Origin: Chromera velia
Lineage: Eukaryota; Sar; Chromeraceae
Reading direction: 5' to 3'
Length of the DNA: 12,823 nucleotides
Assembly (NCBI GenBank): GCA_018398765.1
Contig: JAHBMJ010002456.1
Span: 5,929-18,751 of the forward strand
Shown in pieces: positions 1 through 9,300 of this stretch (positions within the stretch are counted from its first letter, which is position 1; every line of letters begins with the position of its first letter). The position numbers were made by a program, and so were the translations under genes. The notes under the pieces are model-generated. The model was not told the origin of the DNA, made no database searches, and saw only the letters and a program-made list of their open reading frames with translations.

Positions 1-70
1 GGGGGGGGGTATATATATGTATGTGTGTGTATGTGGGTAAATGCCTATTTAGGACATTGAATATGTTTTT
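1..70. repeat. G-tract and TA/TG-rich simple repeat
   Basis: The window opens with nine G residues followed by alternating TA, then TG/TATG-rich sequence. This is a simple-sequence tract with no coding pattern. It continues in a weaker form to about 120. Confidence 0.8.
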
Positions 71-720
71 GTATAGGTATATGTATGTATATATAGATAC
101 ACATCGATATAACTGTGCGTTTGTCATGGGGTGTGATACTGTGTGTGTGCATGTGTGAGTGCCACCACTTGAAGAGATGCCTCAGCCGACTAATGATAAT
201 ACCCCTAGAGGTGAGTAGCCACTGGAGCAGACTGAGTATAGGTTTGCCTATGCAAAAGTGAAATACCACCAGTTAGTGGTGGCAGCCGGTATGGAGTGGA
301 GGATGATTGGTGCCTAGTAGCCTAGCAGTAGGCCCCCAGGTTGGAAAGGTGCATACATATTCCAGGGGTAGTGGGATTACCGTGCGGACGTCTCTGGTTA
401 CCTTGTCCGTCTGGTGTGAAGATCGGTAGCTGTGTTGGGTGGTCGCCATGCAGATCGATCAGTCGTAGTGGCCAAGGTTTTCCCTAAAAGACAGTGCAAG
501 TATGTATGCTTGTAAGGGTTTTTAGTCTAGGACCACTCTAGGATGCGACAGATTCAAATGGCTTAGGTAGAATGCATGGGGGTGGGAGACGTGATTGAGG
601 TTTTTGTTATGCATGCCGCGTCCCCGTGTATGAGGGGCGGATCTAGCCTAGTCTGGGGGTGGGAGACTCCTGTACAGGAGATACCCTACAAGCCACAGCC
701 CCGCAGGCCGAGAGTCTGCC

Positions 721-755
721 ACAATACAATACAATACAATATAAAATACAATCTT
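721..755. repeat. (ACAAT)n microsatellite
   Basis: Four perfect ACAAT units occupy 721-740 and decay into ATAAAATACAAT. It is an ordinary pentanucleotide repeat in non-coding DNA. Confidence 0.9.
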
Positions 756-980
756 TATGCATCCACGATGCATCTACGAACCCTCGTTTCAAAAATCTCT
801 TGAAAAAAAAAGTTGTCAATCCGATATCGATGTCCCCAACGGACCCCCTCCCGTTGTTGCGCTGTGCGACGCGTGTGCGTTGCCCCACAGGACGTGTACT
901 CGCCGCTACTCGGTACGTGACCTTGTCTTAGAGCCGCTGTATTATAGCCTGTATATAGTAACAGCGCATCGTACGGCTGC

Positions 981-997
981 ATGTTGCAGCGCAACAT
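981..997. repeat. 7-bp perfect inverted repeat (short hairpin)
   Basis: ATGTTGC at 981-987 is the reverse complement of GCAACAT at 991-997, with a 3-nt loop. An overlapping GCTGC/GCAGC pair is also present. There is no neighbouring gene end to which it could act as a terminator, so its role is unknown. Confidence 0.6.
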
Positions 998-1588
998 CGC
1001 GATCCATGGCATTATGATCCATGATCGTGTTGGGTACTGTTGGATATATATTAATATATGAATATATATAGCTGGCATTGATAGACCGATTGCGCTATGC
1101 ACTCACTGATAGAGGAAGCAAGTCTCTCCACAGATGTATTGATGGAAGTGGTGGACTCTGCGACGACGGACCGCGATGCCGTACCGTGACCATGCATCTC
1201 CTGCAATTGCGTACTGAGATATCGGGGCGTACGGACAGCTGGTTGATTGGTGAGTTGAAGGATGTTCAGAAGCATTTTGGCCAAAAACCAGGTGTTCTTT
1301 TTCTGATTTGTCCTCGTTTCAATCGAGACCTGTACAGCAGAAACCACCTGTGCTCCGAGTCGCCCACTTTTTAAAAGAGACTCGAGCATACTTGAGCGTG
1401 AATTGACAGCCAGTTTTCGTTTGCAGAGTCCTGTGTAAATTATTTCGAAGAGTGCGGTCTGAGTACTTCGCGACGGAATTGGTTATTTGTACAGACCTCG
1501 TACTGTGAGCTCAGCTTTCGAAACACTATAACGACTGATTAACGACTGTCAGTGATTTGACGGTTGACTCACGGGATTTTCTTTCTAG

Positions 1589-1618
1589 ACGTCGGCGGCG
1601 CGAATAGCACCAACGAAG
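1589..1618 (+). other. Probable small 5' leader exon of the zinc-repeat gene
   Basis: A 30-nt segment is bounded on the left by a pyrimidine-rich acceptor (ATTTTCTTTCTAG, AG at 1587-1588) and on the right by a consensus donor (ACGAAG then GTGAGA, GT at 1619-1620). Joined to 1981 it would be read in the frame of the ATG at 1991, but TAG at 1605-1607 closes that frame. It therefore fits untranslated leader rather than coding exon. It is inferred from splice signals only. Confidence 0.4.
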
Positions 1619-1980
1619 GTGAGACTGGCCGTGCCGTCTATCTTATTAATAACGTCTTCGCGCAATTTTTCTGGCAGTGGTGCAGCTGGCTCGTTTGCCC
1701 GTCTTTCTGACTCCAACGGTCTTCAATGTCCCAAAATATATTCATCGGTTGAACAAAGACGCCCGAAGCCCGAAATCGCCTTCTGACGAAATGAGCAGTG
1801 CTGTTCTACTCGATCATGCGATTTATGACAAGTGCTCCGACGTTGTGCGGCATCTTTCTTTCCTTCATGGCTGAATGATTTCTCGGAGGCCTTCCTTGAA
1901 AAAGCGTGTCCCTCGTTTGAAAGGTCGAGCGAAGGAAGAATTTCGAGGATCAACTCTATGAAGTGTGCATTTCTTTGCAG
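1619..1980 (+). other. Probable 5'-leader intron (GT-AG, 362 nt)
   Basis: The donor AAG|GTGAGA lies at 1619 and the acceptor TTTCTTTGCAG ends at 1980, ten bases before the preferred start codon at 1991. The pairing is inferred from consensus quality. If it is correct, the open frame upstream of 1991 (open back to an ATG at 1832) is intronic and not translated. Confidence 0.45.
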
Positions 1981-1990
1981 AGTTTCCACA

Positions 1991-4615
1991 ATGGCGCATC
2001 ACGAACGGGATGTTTCGACTTTTGTCAAAACCCTTCCAGAGGAGCCTGGACACGTTGCAAGCAGTTCGGACGCTGGAGATGGGGGAGTGGGAGCAATGCG
2101 AGCGCCTTCCTTCGGTCTCGGCGCTGCACCTGTGCTTGCAGAGGTTGCAAAGCCTTGGCAGAGTTTCCCTCCCACCAAGAGTTCCCCGAAAGACGAAAAG
2201 ATTTGTGAGCACGAACGAGGACGAGGGCAACTCGCCGTGTGTCTTCTCCAAGACTTCAAGGGTCGATCTCCAACGAGAGGCAGCACAGAGACTGTCACAA
2301 CCCTTCGAAGCTTTCCTGATTTGCCACAGCAGAGAGCAGATGAGAGAGGGAAGAAAGCACAAGGTCAAAAAGGAAAGGGGGAAGAGGCCGGAAGTGGTAG
2401 AGGACAGACACCAGAACAGATGGAATACAAAGAGCCGTGGGAAAGAAAGGATATCGGAGATTTCCACCAGCGATATGAGAACGGAGGGAACGCCTTTCTC
2501 CCCCTTTCTGCAATGCGTTTCCTTACTTTGCCTGCTACCCTCAGCCCCCGTGCACCAAAGAGCCCCAAGGTGTCGATCTCCCGTCGTGCGTGCTCCACAC
2601 TCAGCGAGGGGAGTGACACAGATTCTCTGCCTTGCTCCTTAACGCTGTCTCTGACAGCTTCAGTCACAGCGTCTCTCTGCGGGAGTTTTAGGGGCGAGTT
2701 TGAGGCAGAGGCAGAGGCGGGCAGGGGTTCGATGGTGGGCATGTGGGGGAAAGTAGACAGGCAGCCTCCAGAAGCAGCTCTAGGTGTGGAAGGGGGGGGA
2801 CACATCTTATCGACAGACCCCTTTTCTTATCTGCATGTTCTCTCTCATTGCCCTTCTCATCGCGTCTTTCCGTCTGCACTTTCCAAGAACGGTCGGCAAA
2901 CTCAATCTCATTGCTTGCCCCCAAGGTCCGTTGATGAACGGGGTGGCGTGGGCATTGTGGCATTAAAGGAATGTACAGAGGTTTCGCGGATGGGGGACGT
3001 GAGTGGAGAGGGGAGACTGTTCGCGTCTTTCTCGTCCGAACTTCCTGGAGTGATGAAGGATGGGTGTTTCCATTCTTCCACAAAAAGTGTGCGTCCGTCA
3101 GAGGCAGAGCGGACCTCCGGCAGCCCTGCTGTCAAAAGTTATCCGAGCGAGAAGAGAGAGAAGTCTGACAAAAGAAGAAGAGCAACCGTCTCCCTGGCAA
3201 ATCACGCCGCAACACCAGAAGAGGGGAAGGAGGTATGTTTGCGTGAAGAGGGTGGTGGCGAAACTGGTGTGTTCGGGGGTTGTTCACGTGAGCCTACCTG
3301 TGTTGAGGTTGAGGGAGCGGCTGAATGTCTCCAATTCAGTTCCGATTCCTGCAGAGATGAGGCAGGGACGGTGGAGACGGACAAGAGGGGTCCTCAGAAG
3401 GAGACGGAGACGGTTCATCAGATTCATTCTGCCCCTCCCCTCTTCTCCCCCTCACAGAGAGACCGAGTCCGCTTGACTCCATTTCCCTTGAACCTCCACA
3501 GCTCCTCCCCTCCAACTCGAGACCCGCACCGTGTCCCTATTTCCTCTGATTCTCTAGAGATTCAAGAGGGCATCGGCTCAGATGCCCCCTCCTTCTCTTG
3601 CAAAAACTCCGGGGGTGACTTCAGACAGACCCCCTTCTCTGAACCCGACTCACACACGGCAAGTGACGCGGAAGAGTTCTACAGCGTTCAATCTTTCTGC
3701 ACTGCTGTGAAGAGTGACGGAGAGAGAGACGTGAGGGGAATCGAGGTCGAGGGGGAGTTGGCGGAAAGTCTGCCTGAAGAAGCGAGTTGCACAAAGAAAC
3801 GAATCAGAGAGGGGACCTGGGCCTCGAGAAACCCGCAAGCCCCCTCGCAGGAAGAAGATCGTTGCTTTTCCCATGTAACTTCCCCATACGCATGCGGTCT
3901 TTTCCCACTCAGCAGCCCGTCTCTGGCTCGACCAAGCCTTTCAAAGAATTCCTCTCGGCACATGCATGATGCCACAGGATCCCTTCCAACATCCTTCTCC
4001 CCCATCACTCAGCCCGTCAATCTGTTTTCCTTTTGTACTGACCCGAAAGCAGCCTTTGAGGCGGAATCATCCCCCTTCGCCTCGGCAGTGCGATCTGAGG
4101 AGGGATCAGATCCTGCTGTACGGTTTGGGGCAGAGAAGGAAGAAGAGAAGGGAAGGAGTGGAAAAGAGGGTCGAAAAGGGGGGGGTCGGAAGGAAAAGAA
4201 CAGCGATGGTGTGTGTGGTCCGATCAAGCGACGGAGGCTGAGAGAGAGAGAGACGCGTGCTGCCAATGGTTTCTCTCTTCACTCACAAAAGAGAAACTTG
4301 GGAGTATTGACCGGATTCGATGATCATCGTCGTCCTTTCCCAGATGATTCCCGCCTTGCCGGTGGTGATGTTCATGACCGCCAACTCTCTTTCCCCCCCT
4401 GTTCCCATGCCGACCGCCAGAGTCCCAACTGCAAAGAGTGTCTGAAGGCTCCCTTCTGTCAGCACGGCAAACGCCGATACTACTGCAAAGAGTGCGGAGG
4501 CCAGGGCATCTGCGAGCATGGCAGACGCAAATACTACTGTAAGGATTGCGGTGGAAAGGGCATTTGTGATCACCAGAGGGTCCGTTCTGCTTGCAAGCAT
4601 TGCACGAAAGAGTGA
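1991..4615 (+). CDS. Large low-complexity protein with C-terminal Cys/His zinc-binding repeats
   Basis: This is an uninterrupted 874-codon frame ending in TGA at 4613-4615. I chose the ATG at 1991 because it has A at -3 and G at +4 and follows a strong acceptor (AG 1979-1980). The frame stays open upstream to an ATG at 1832 (927 codons), which I think is intron. Residues 1 to about 800 are poorly conserved-looking, rich in Ser, Glu, Arg, Gly and Pro, with charged runs. They include basic clusters that could be nuclear localisation signals: SEKREKSDKRRR in the middle and IKRRRLRERE near the end. No signal peptide or membrane segment is evident. Residues 814-874 carry three 18-residue Cys/His repeats plus a final CKHC. 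Such repeats probably bind zinc and could contact nucleic acid or protein, but I do not know the function. Short introns inside the frame cannot be excluded. The next gene, to the right, is convergent. Confidence 0.75.
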   Translation: MAHHERDVSTFVKTLPEEPGHVASSSDAGDGGVGAMRAPSFGLGAAPVLAEVAKPWQSFPPTKSSPKDEKICEHERGRGQLAVCLLQDFKGRSPTRGSTETVTTLRSFPDLPQQRADERGKKAQGQKGKGEEAGSGRGQTPEQMEYKEPWERKDIGDFHQRYENGGNAFLPLSAMRFLTLPATLSPRAPKSPKVSISRRACSTLSEGSDTDSLPCSLTLSLTASVTASLCGSFRGEFEAEAEAGRGSMVGMWGKVDRQPPEAALGVEGGGHILSTDPFSYLHVLSHCPSHRVFPSALSKNGRQTQSHCLPPRSVDERGGVGIVALKECTEVSRMGDVSGEGRLFASFSSELPGVMKDGCFHSSTKSVRPSEAERTSGSPAVKSYPSEKREKSDKRRRATVSLANHAATPEEGKEVCLREEGGGETGVFGGCSREPTCVEVEGAAECLQFSSDSCRDEAGTVETDKRGPQKETETVHQIHSAPPLFSPSQRDRVRLTPFPLNLHSSSPPTRDPHRVPISSDSLEIQEGIGSDAPSFSCKNSGGDFRQTPFSEPDSHTASDAEEFYSVQSFCTAVKSDGERDVRGIEVEGELAESLPEEASCTKKRIREGTWASRNPQAPSQEEDRCFSHVTSPYACGLFPLSSPSLARPSLSKNSSRHMHDATGSLPTSFSPITQPVNLFSFCTDPKAAFEAESSPFASAVRSEEGSDPAVRFGAEKEEEKGRSGKEGRKGGGRKEKNSDGVCGPIKRRRLRERETRAANGFSLHSQKRNLGVLTGFDDHRRPFPDDSRLAGGDVHDRQLSFPPCSHADRQSPNCKECLKAPFCQHGKRRYYCKECGGQGICEHGRRKYYCKDCGGKGICDHQRVRSACKHCTKE
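4430..4615 (+). repeat. Three tandem 18-residue CxxC...CxH repeats plus terminal CxxC (protein-level repeat)
   Basis: The units start with CKECLKAPFCQHGKRRYY, CKECGGQGICEHGRRKYY and CKDCGGKGICDHQRVRSA, followed by CKHCTKE and the stop. Each has C-x2-C, a third Cys at position 10 and His at position 12, so a CxxC pair of one unit and the CxH of the same or previous unit could share a zinc ion. The second and third units carry CGG and IC-x-H, a signature I recall from uncharacterised tandem-repeat proteins of algae, oomycetes and related protists (memory, not a search). The first unit is divergent (LKAPF replaces GGQGI). Confidence 0.85.
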
Positions 4616-5129
4616 GAAGGGAGAGGAGACAGACAGACTTCGTTTCTCCGGGGGTGCCGTCTCCTTTTGGTTTGCCCAGTTGGTTGGTGGGTCAAGAGCA
4701 CGAGACGCGAGGGTTTCATCCCTCGGCCTCCAGCGGTGTCAGTCCTTCCGGTCAGAGTTTTTTGGCTTCTGAATCAGTCTGTTTGGCAGGGGGGTGGAGC
4801 GGAGAGGTCTAGGGCGAGGTTGACGTCAGTACGTACGGGACACGATGTTATGCCCGTTTGTCCCTCTTGACCAAGCTGTGAGCATATATTTCTCGGGTGT
4901 GGGAAAAAATATGAACAAATCTCTCTTGACGGGTGGAGTATGTGCACTTACTGGGCATGGTGGGACAGAGTGCGGTGTGGGTATGCATATACGGTCTGCT
5001 GAGCCTGGCAGTCGGGCAGTGTGATTCGAGGATTTTTTCGCGTTTCTGCATGTACAGAGTCAGGGAACGCTCTTTTTTATGCTGTTTGAGCACAACTGGC
5101 AGCTGCAGCAGCTGATCAAGCTACGAGTG
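4616..5129. other. 3' flank of the zinc-repeat gene
   Basis: No coding pattern is seen. The segment must contain the 3' untranslated region of the plus-strand gene, but I find no clear AATAAA there; AAAAAATATGAAC near 4903 is the nearest AT-rich patch. A palindromic CAGCTGCAGCAGCTG lies at 5099-5113, at the edge of the AT-rich island. Confidence 0.5.
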
Positions 5130-5700
5130 CCAGTGAGTAAACTTGACAGTATAGCCCTAAATGTTAAAACTATAAAAGTTTCCTTAGTTTTCTGAATCAC
5201 TTATTTTTCTTTACAGCTATTTGTTCGTTTATGTTTCATGCTAGGTTTTATCATTTGAGGAAGTCTAGGATAAACTGCCATTAAACTGGTATAGCTTGAT
5301 ACGTCCAATGCAGAATGATTTATACATGATTTGCATTGTGTTCTTTAACTTTGAATTCAAGATTAGTTCAACAACTTGAACAACAAATAAAACTAAGATA
5401 ATCATGGTATGAGGTTATGAAAATGTGAATCTTGATATTGAATAGATGAGGAGGATTGAAACTAGGATGCAAAAACAAACTTAAAAAAAAAATTACATCA
5501 CTGTAGATTTTTTCTTTAAAATTTTTTTTCGTAAAAAAAATTAAAATGTGATGTTTATAATATACTTAGCCAACATTCCTAAAATAATCTAAAGAATGAT
5601 TTAGAATTTTGTAGTGCATGACTTTACTCAAACACAGGCTTAGAGAGTAATTGAAACTTTGAAATGGTTTACAAGTCTGTAGCTAATTATTCATCATCAC
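5130..5700. other. AT-rich island without open frames
   Basis: Base composition changes abruptly. Hand counts give 14 G+C of 60 at 5161-5220 and 13 of 60 at 5461-5520, against 33 of 60 at 3901-3960 within the coding region. The island has homopolymer A and T tracts (5482-5491, 5521-5529, 5534-5541) and stop codons in every frame. A weak inverted pair, ACATCAC/GTGATGT, flanks the poly-A/T core (about 5493 and 5549). I found no terminal inverted repeats or target-site duplication. It may be a decayed insertion, an organelle-derived fragment or simply AT-rich spacer. Confidence 0.6.
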
Positions 5701-5740
5701 CATCATACGCCATTAGATACGCCATCATACGCCATCGCCA
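5701..5740. repeat. Short degenerate tandem repeat (CATCATACGCCAT-like)
   Basis: CATCATACGCCAT occurs at 5701-5713 and again at 5723-5735, with an intervening partial copy GATACGCCAT. It sits exactly where the AT-rich island gives way to more GC-rich sequence. Confidence 0.7.
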
Positions 5741-5823
5741 GCGTTCGGCGGCAACGCACGAGGCAGTTCGGTTCTTTACAACTACAGTTCACTTTGATTT
5801 ATACTTAATAATAATCGAGTAGA

Positions 5824-5865
5824 CTGACGTGTCATTGCTGCAGAATAATCATTCAAACACGTCAG
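5824..5865. repeat. 9-bp perfect inverted repeat with 24-nt loop
   Basis: CTGACGTGT at 5824-5832 pairs exactly with ACACGTCAG at 5857-5865. The arms contain ACGTCA/TGACGT, a core resembling bZIP (CRE-like) sites, so this may be two opposed binding sites and not a hairpin. That reading is inference. Confidence 0.5.
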
Positions 5866-6317
5866 CAAACAGATACGTGTTGGCCAAACGGCCAGGAATC
5901 GGCGAGGAAATTTGATAAGAGGACAGCAAGCATACACAGAGTCAATAAGAAAGGGCTCCGGGCAAGCTGCAATGGTATCGTCATTCAAAAGGCCACAAAT
6001 GCACAATTAAAACCGAAACAAAGGGTGAGGCTGTTTCGCATGTGACAGTTCTTTGACAAACAGGAAGGTTCCCTCCCACTCATTGTCCTTCTTTCTGAAC
6101 TCAGCGGTCCCTTCACCTCATTCCTGGGCCAAACAATTCATTGTTGTTCTTCTGAACATCTACTTCTTTGTGTTTTGCACCCCCTTGTCCCAGGACTGCC
6201 TTGCATCCTTGCACCCCGGCTCTGTCTTAAAATAAAGTCAAAAAATAAAGAACACCCCCACTCCCACTCTCCCCCCTCCGCGCCCTTGCTGCCTGACTTC
6301 AAATTTGCCCCATGCAG
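5866..6317. other. Intergenic / 3' flank of the histidine kinase gene
   Basis: No gene is recognised. On the minus strand this follows the kinase stop codon and must hold its 3' untranslated region. Two AATAAA hexamers at 6231-6236 and 6244-6249 are on the plus strand, so they cannot serve the kinase. They lie about 1.6 kb beyond the zinc-repeat stop codon, too far to assign confidently. Confidence 0.45.
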
Positions 6318-9300
6318 TCAATTACTTCGGGTCGGTTCTTTTGAATGCGTCATGAGGGCTGTCTCAGACTGCTTGTGTTCCACTTCTCTGTTCTCCTCTT
6401 CGTCATCGAGGGTTTGTCTGCGAAGCGATTGGAGAGTCTCCGCGAGGTCGGAGGCTCTCAGGGGTTTGTGAATCACACGCGCAGCCCCTGCTGAGAGGAA
6501 TTCATGATCGCTGTTCGTGTCCCCTGTGCAACCGAGGAGAAGAGGGATGTGCACAGGGGGGCAGGAGGGGGTGGGGGGAGAAAAATCCGAATCGTCAACC
6601 TCGACACATGAAGAATCTCCTGCCGCTTCTTCTGCTTCAGAATGGTTTGCCTTTTCATCTCTCTCCTCTTTGTTGTTGAGTCGCTTCTCCCTCTCAGAGG
6701 CTGCAGCCGTCATCTGAGCACAAAAGTGATTGTGAATGTGCTGCAGTGCGACCGGGCCATTCATCCGGGCCATGTTGTTGTCCATGAGGACGAGACGGAA
6801 GTTGAGGCCTCGACGGACAATTATGTCCACAGCCTCGTCCCCGTCAGCCGCAGTTTTGACTGAATAACCGAGACGCTTGATGGCTGCTTTCCCCGCAAGG
6901 AGGCAAAATTGGTCATCGTCAACAAGCAGGACGTCGGCTGCGTAGGCGACCATGCTGCTCATCAGGTCAGGAGCGTTGCTGTCCTCTGCTTGCTTGGTTT
7001 GACTCGGAGGCTGTTCTGCTGCTTGTTGGATGGAGAGAGGGACAGGGGTCGCATCTTCTGGGCTCGATGACCTCTGAGGCTCTTCCACCCCGAGCATTTT
7101 CCCCATGGCACTCTTCTTCGCTAAACGCGTGATCAGGCGCCTTCGGGGCGTTGACTGTCTTGCAAAAGTTTGGGAGGCGCTTGTGCCTTCCGCCTCACTC
7201 TTGGCTGCCCCCGGGGATGCAAGCGGGGAAAAGCAAACAGAAGTTCTGACCTTCGGAGACGCGCCTCGAACCAGGGGGAGAAAAACCTGGAAAAAGAATG
7301 TGCTTCCCTTACCGGGCCCCTCACTGGTGACACCTATCTGACCGCCCCCATGGGCTTCCACGAAGCTCTTGCAAATGCACAAGCCAAGCCCCGTCCCCCC
7401 CCCGTTCTGCATTTCTCCTGCGCGAATTTGAGCATAGGGTCGGAAAAGTCTGCCCATGTCCTCCTCAGACAATCCGGGGCCGGAGTCTGTGACTGAAACT
7501 CTCATGACTGCAAAGGGAAATGCTTTTTCGTTTTCCTTCTCCTCCCTCTCCTCCCTCTCCTCCCGCTGCTGCTCTTACTTTCGCTTTCGAAGGTGGCGCA
7601 ACAAAGAGCTTCGTCTCCTTTGTTGTCGCGCTTTGTCTTCCTCTTTTTGTAGGTCACGCAACTCTCTGACGGATTCCCTCCACTGCCTCGTACTTGAAAT
7701 GACAGAGGTACAGACGGAAGGCGACTTGTCAGTCTCCCCAAGTCCCCTGGAACCTAGAAAAGAAAGGCGAAGAATGACGGGGTTCGTCGGCTTTCGGTTG
7801 CGCGGGGACCTTTTCTTTCCTTCTCTCGTGCCCTCCAACAGAAGCTGTGCAAGCTGCTCCTTCTCTTCATCAGTAGGCATCCTCAATTCCCCCTGCATAT
7901 GTACACTCCCCTTCTTGGTGAACTTGCGAGCGTTACTCACAAAGTTCCCCACAACCTGCTCCAGTCTACGAAAGTCTGCGACGCTCACCTGCATACAATT
8001 TGACGCGAACGGGCTACATAGAAATTATGAAGTTGTTTTCGAGTTTGAGATGAAGAATTTGACATGCCAGTCTATCCAAGATGCCCACTTTCATTTTTCT
8101 GTTCGTCCGTCCGCTCATCTGGCAGAAACTCTCTTCATTCCTTCTTTTCTGCCTTCCTTCCTTCGTTGCTTCCTTCCTTGCTTCCTTGCTTGCTTCCTTC
8201 CTTCCTTCCTTTCTTCGGCTTCCTTTCTTCCTTTCTCGCTCACCTCCTACCTTCCTTCGGCCTTTCCGTCCGTCCTTCCTGAACTAAATCAAATAAGCAG
8301 GCCTGTTGGCTTGCTTGAGTGACCGCGTGCGTCTTCATCTCCTCTTGGACCTCTGGGGACACCTCGAAGGCCGAAGAGAAATGCACAGACCCCGCACCTG
8401 CCCCCCCTCCAGACGCAGAATGCCTCGGGGTCTGGGTTGGAGGACTCAGCCGTCCCTCCATGTCGTCGGAAGTGGTCTTGTCCGCCCCATTCTCTTCTCC
8501 TTCCTCCTCCTCTTCATCCTCTTCTGCCCCTTCCAACGCTCGCTGGGGCATGTTAGAGGTCGAAACGCCGAACAGAGGGGCAGCTTGTGTGGCGACGTCG
8601 TCAAACCAGGCACGAGGGTCGCCTGATGAAAAAACGAACTCAAAGCCGCCTCTGTCTAGTTTCTCCATCTGGAGGACATCGTCACACACCCCTCTCATCT
8701 TGTCAAACTGCCCACTGAGGAGCATGGCGAGGCGAAGGAGACTCAACATTTTTTTCCGAGTGGCTTGGCAACTGACCGAAATGCAGTTTGAACCGACTGA
8801 GAGCACCTCCTGGAGTACTGACTGGAATTCAGACACGAGCAGGGAGGCCCCCGAAAGGGGGTTTCGCATCTCGTGCATGATATAAGACATAAAACTGTTT
8901 CGAGCCTTCTCGGCCTTTTCCCTTAAAATCACCTCCCTGTGAGCCTCTGCAATGGTCACGTTCACAATCGATCGGTACTTTGTGACGATGATCAAAGTCA
9001 TGACTGCATTCAACGAGAGTGCCTGACAGAGTTCAGGGGCAGCCTCTGGTCCCACAGCTCTGGCCAACATCGTCCACGTCAGAACCGTGTGGACACCCGA
9101 GTCCAGAATGTGGAGGAGCCAGAAGTGGGTGTCCGAAAAATGAAGACTCACAAGGTTCATCTTCATTATCCACCCTGCAGGCACGCAAGCGCCCGGAAAA
9201 TCTCAAGGTATTTATAAGACAAAAGTGTGGTACTTGCCAGGAGCAAAGTACAGCGCCAGAGGGGGGCAGACGCTGACTCAGAGGCATCGACAATTAAACG

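Larger units (their letters stand above)
71..1588. other. Intergenic stretch without recognisable gene
   Basis: All open frames here are short (115 codons or fewer), overlap on both strands, and give proteins without recognisable motifs or sensible composition. I see no tRNA-like cloverleaf or rRNA segment. The stretch contains an ACAAT microsatellite, a small perfect hairpin at 981-997, a duplicated GATCCATG (1001-1008 and 1016-1023) and an AT palindrome-rich tract near 1043-1070. Its right end may hold the promoter and first exon of the following plus-strand gene, since a pyrimidine-rich splice acceptor lies at 1587-1588. Confidence 0.6.

Noticed and set aside
1677-1874. 65-codon plus-strand frame before the zinc-repeat gene
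   Set aside because: It falls within the probable leader intron and has no recognisable motif.
2201-2224. KICEHERGRG near residue 71 of the zinc-repeat protein, resembling the ICEHGRR unit
   Set aside because: The flanking CxxC pairs and 18-residue spacing are missing, so it is probably coincidence.
1865-2467. 200-codon minus-strand frame opposite the zinc-repeat gene
   Set aside because: A shadow of the long plus-strand frame with no recognisable motif. The plus strand has the conserved Cys/His tail.
1965-2642. 225-codon plus-strand frame overlapping the zinc-repeat gene in another frame
   Set aside because: No domain is seen, it is shorter than the main frame, and it does not lead to the Cys/His repeats.
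2720-2750. GGTTCGATGG resembling a tRNA T-arm
   Set aside because: No cloverleaf can be built around it and it lies inside the long coding frame.
6231-6249. Two plus-strand AATAAA hexamers as a poly(A) signal
   Set aside because: They are about 1.6 kb from the plus-strand stop codon and on the wrong strand for the kinase.
7456-8322. 288-codon plus-strand frame, Ser/Phe/Leu-rich
   Set aside because: It is antisense to kinase exons with clear catalytic motifs and is extended by the CTTCC repeat. Its composition follows the repeat and it has no domain.
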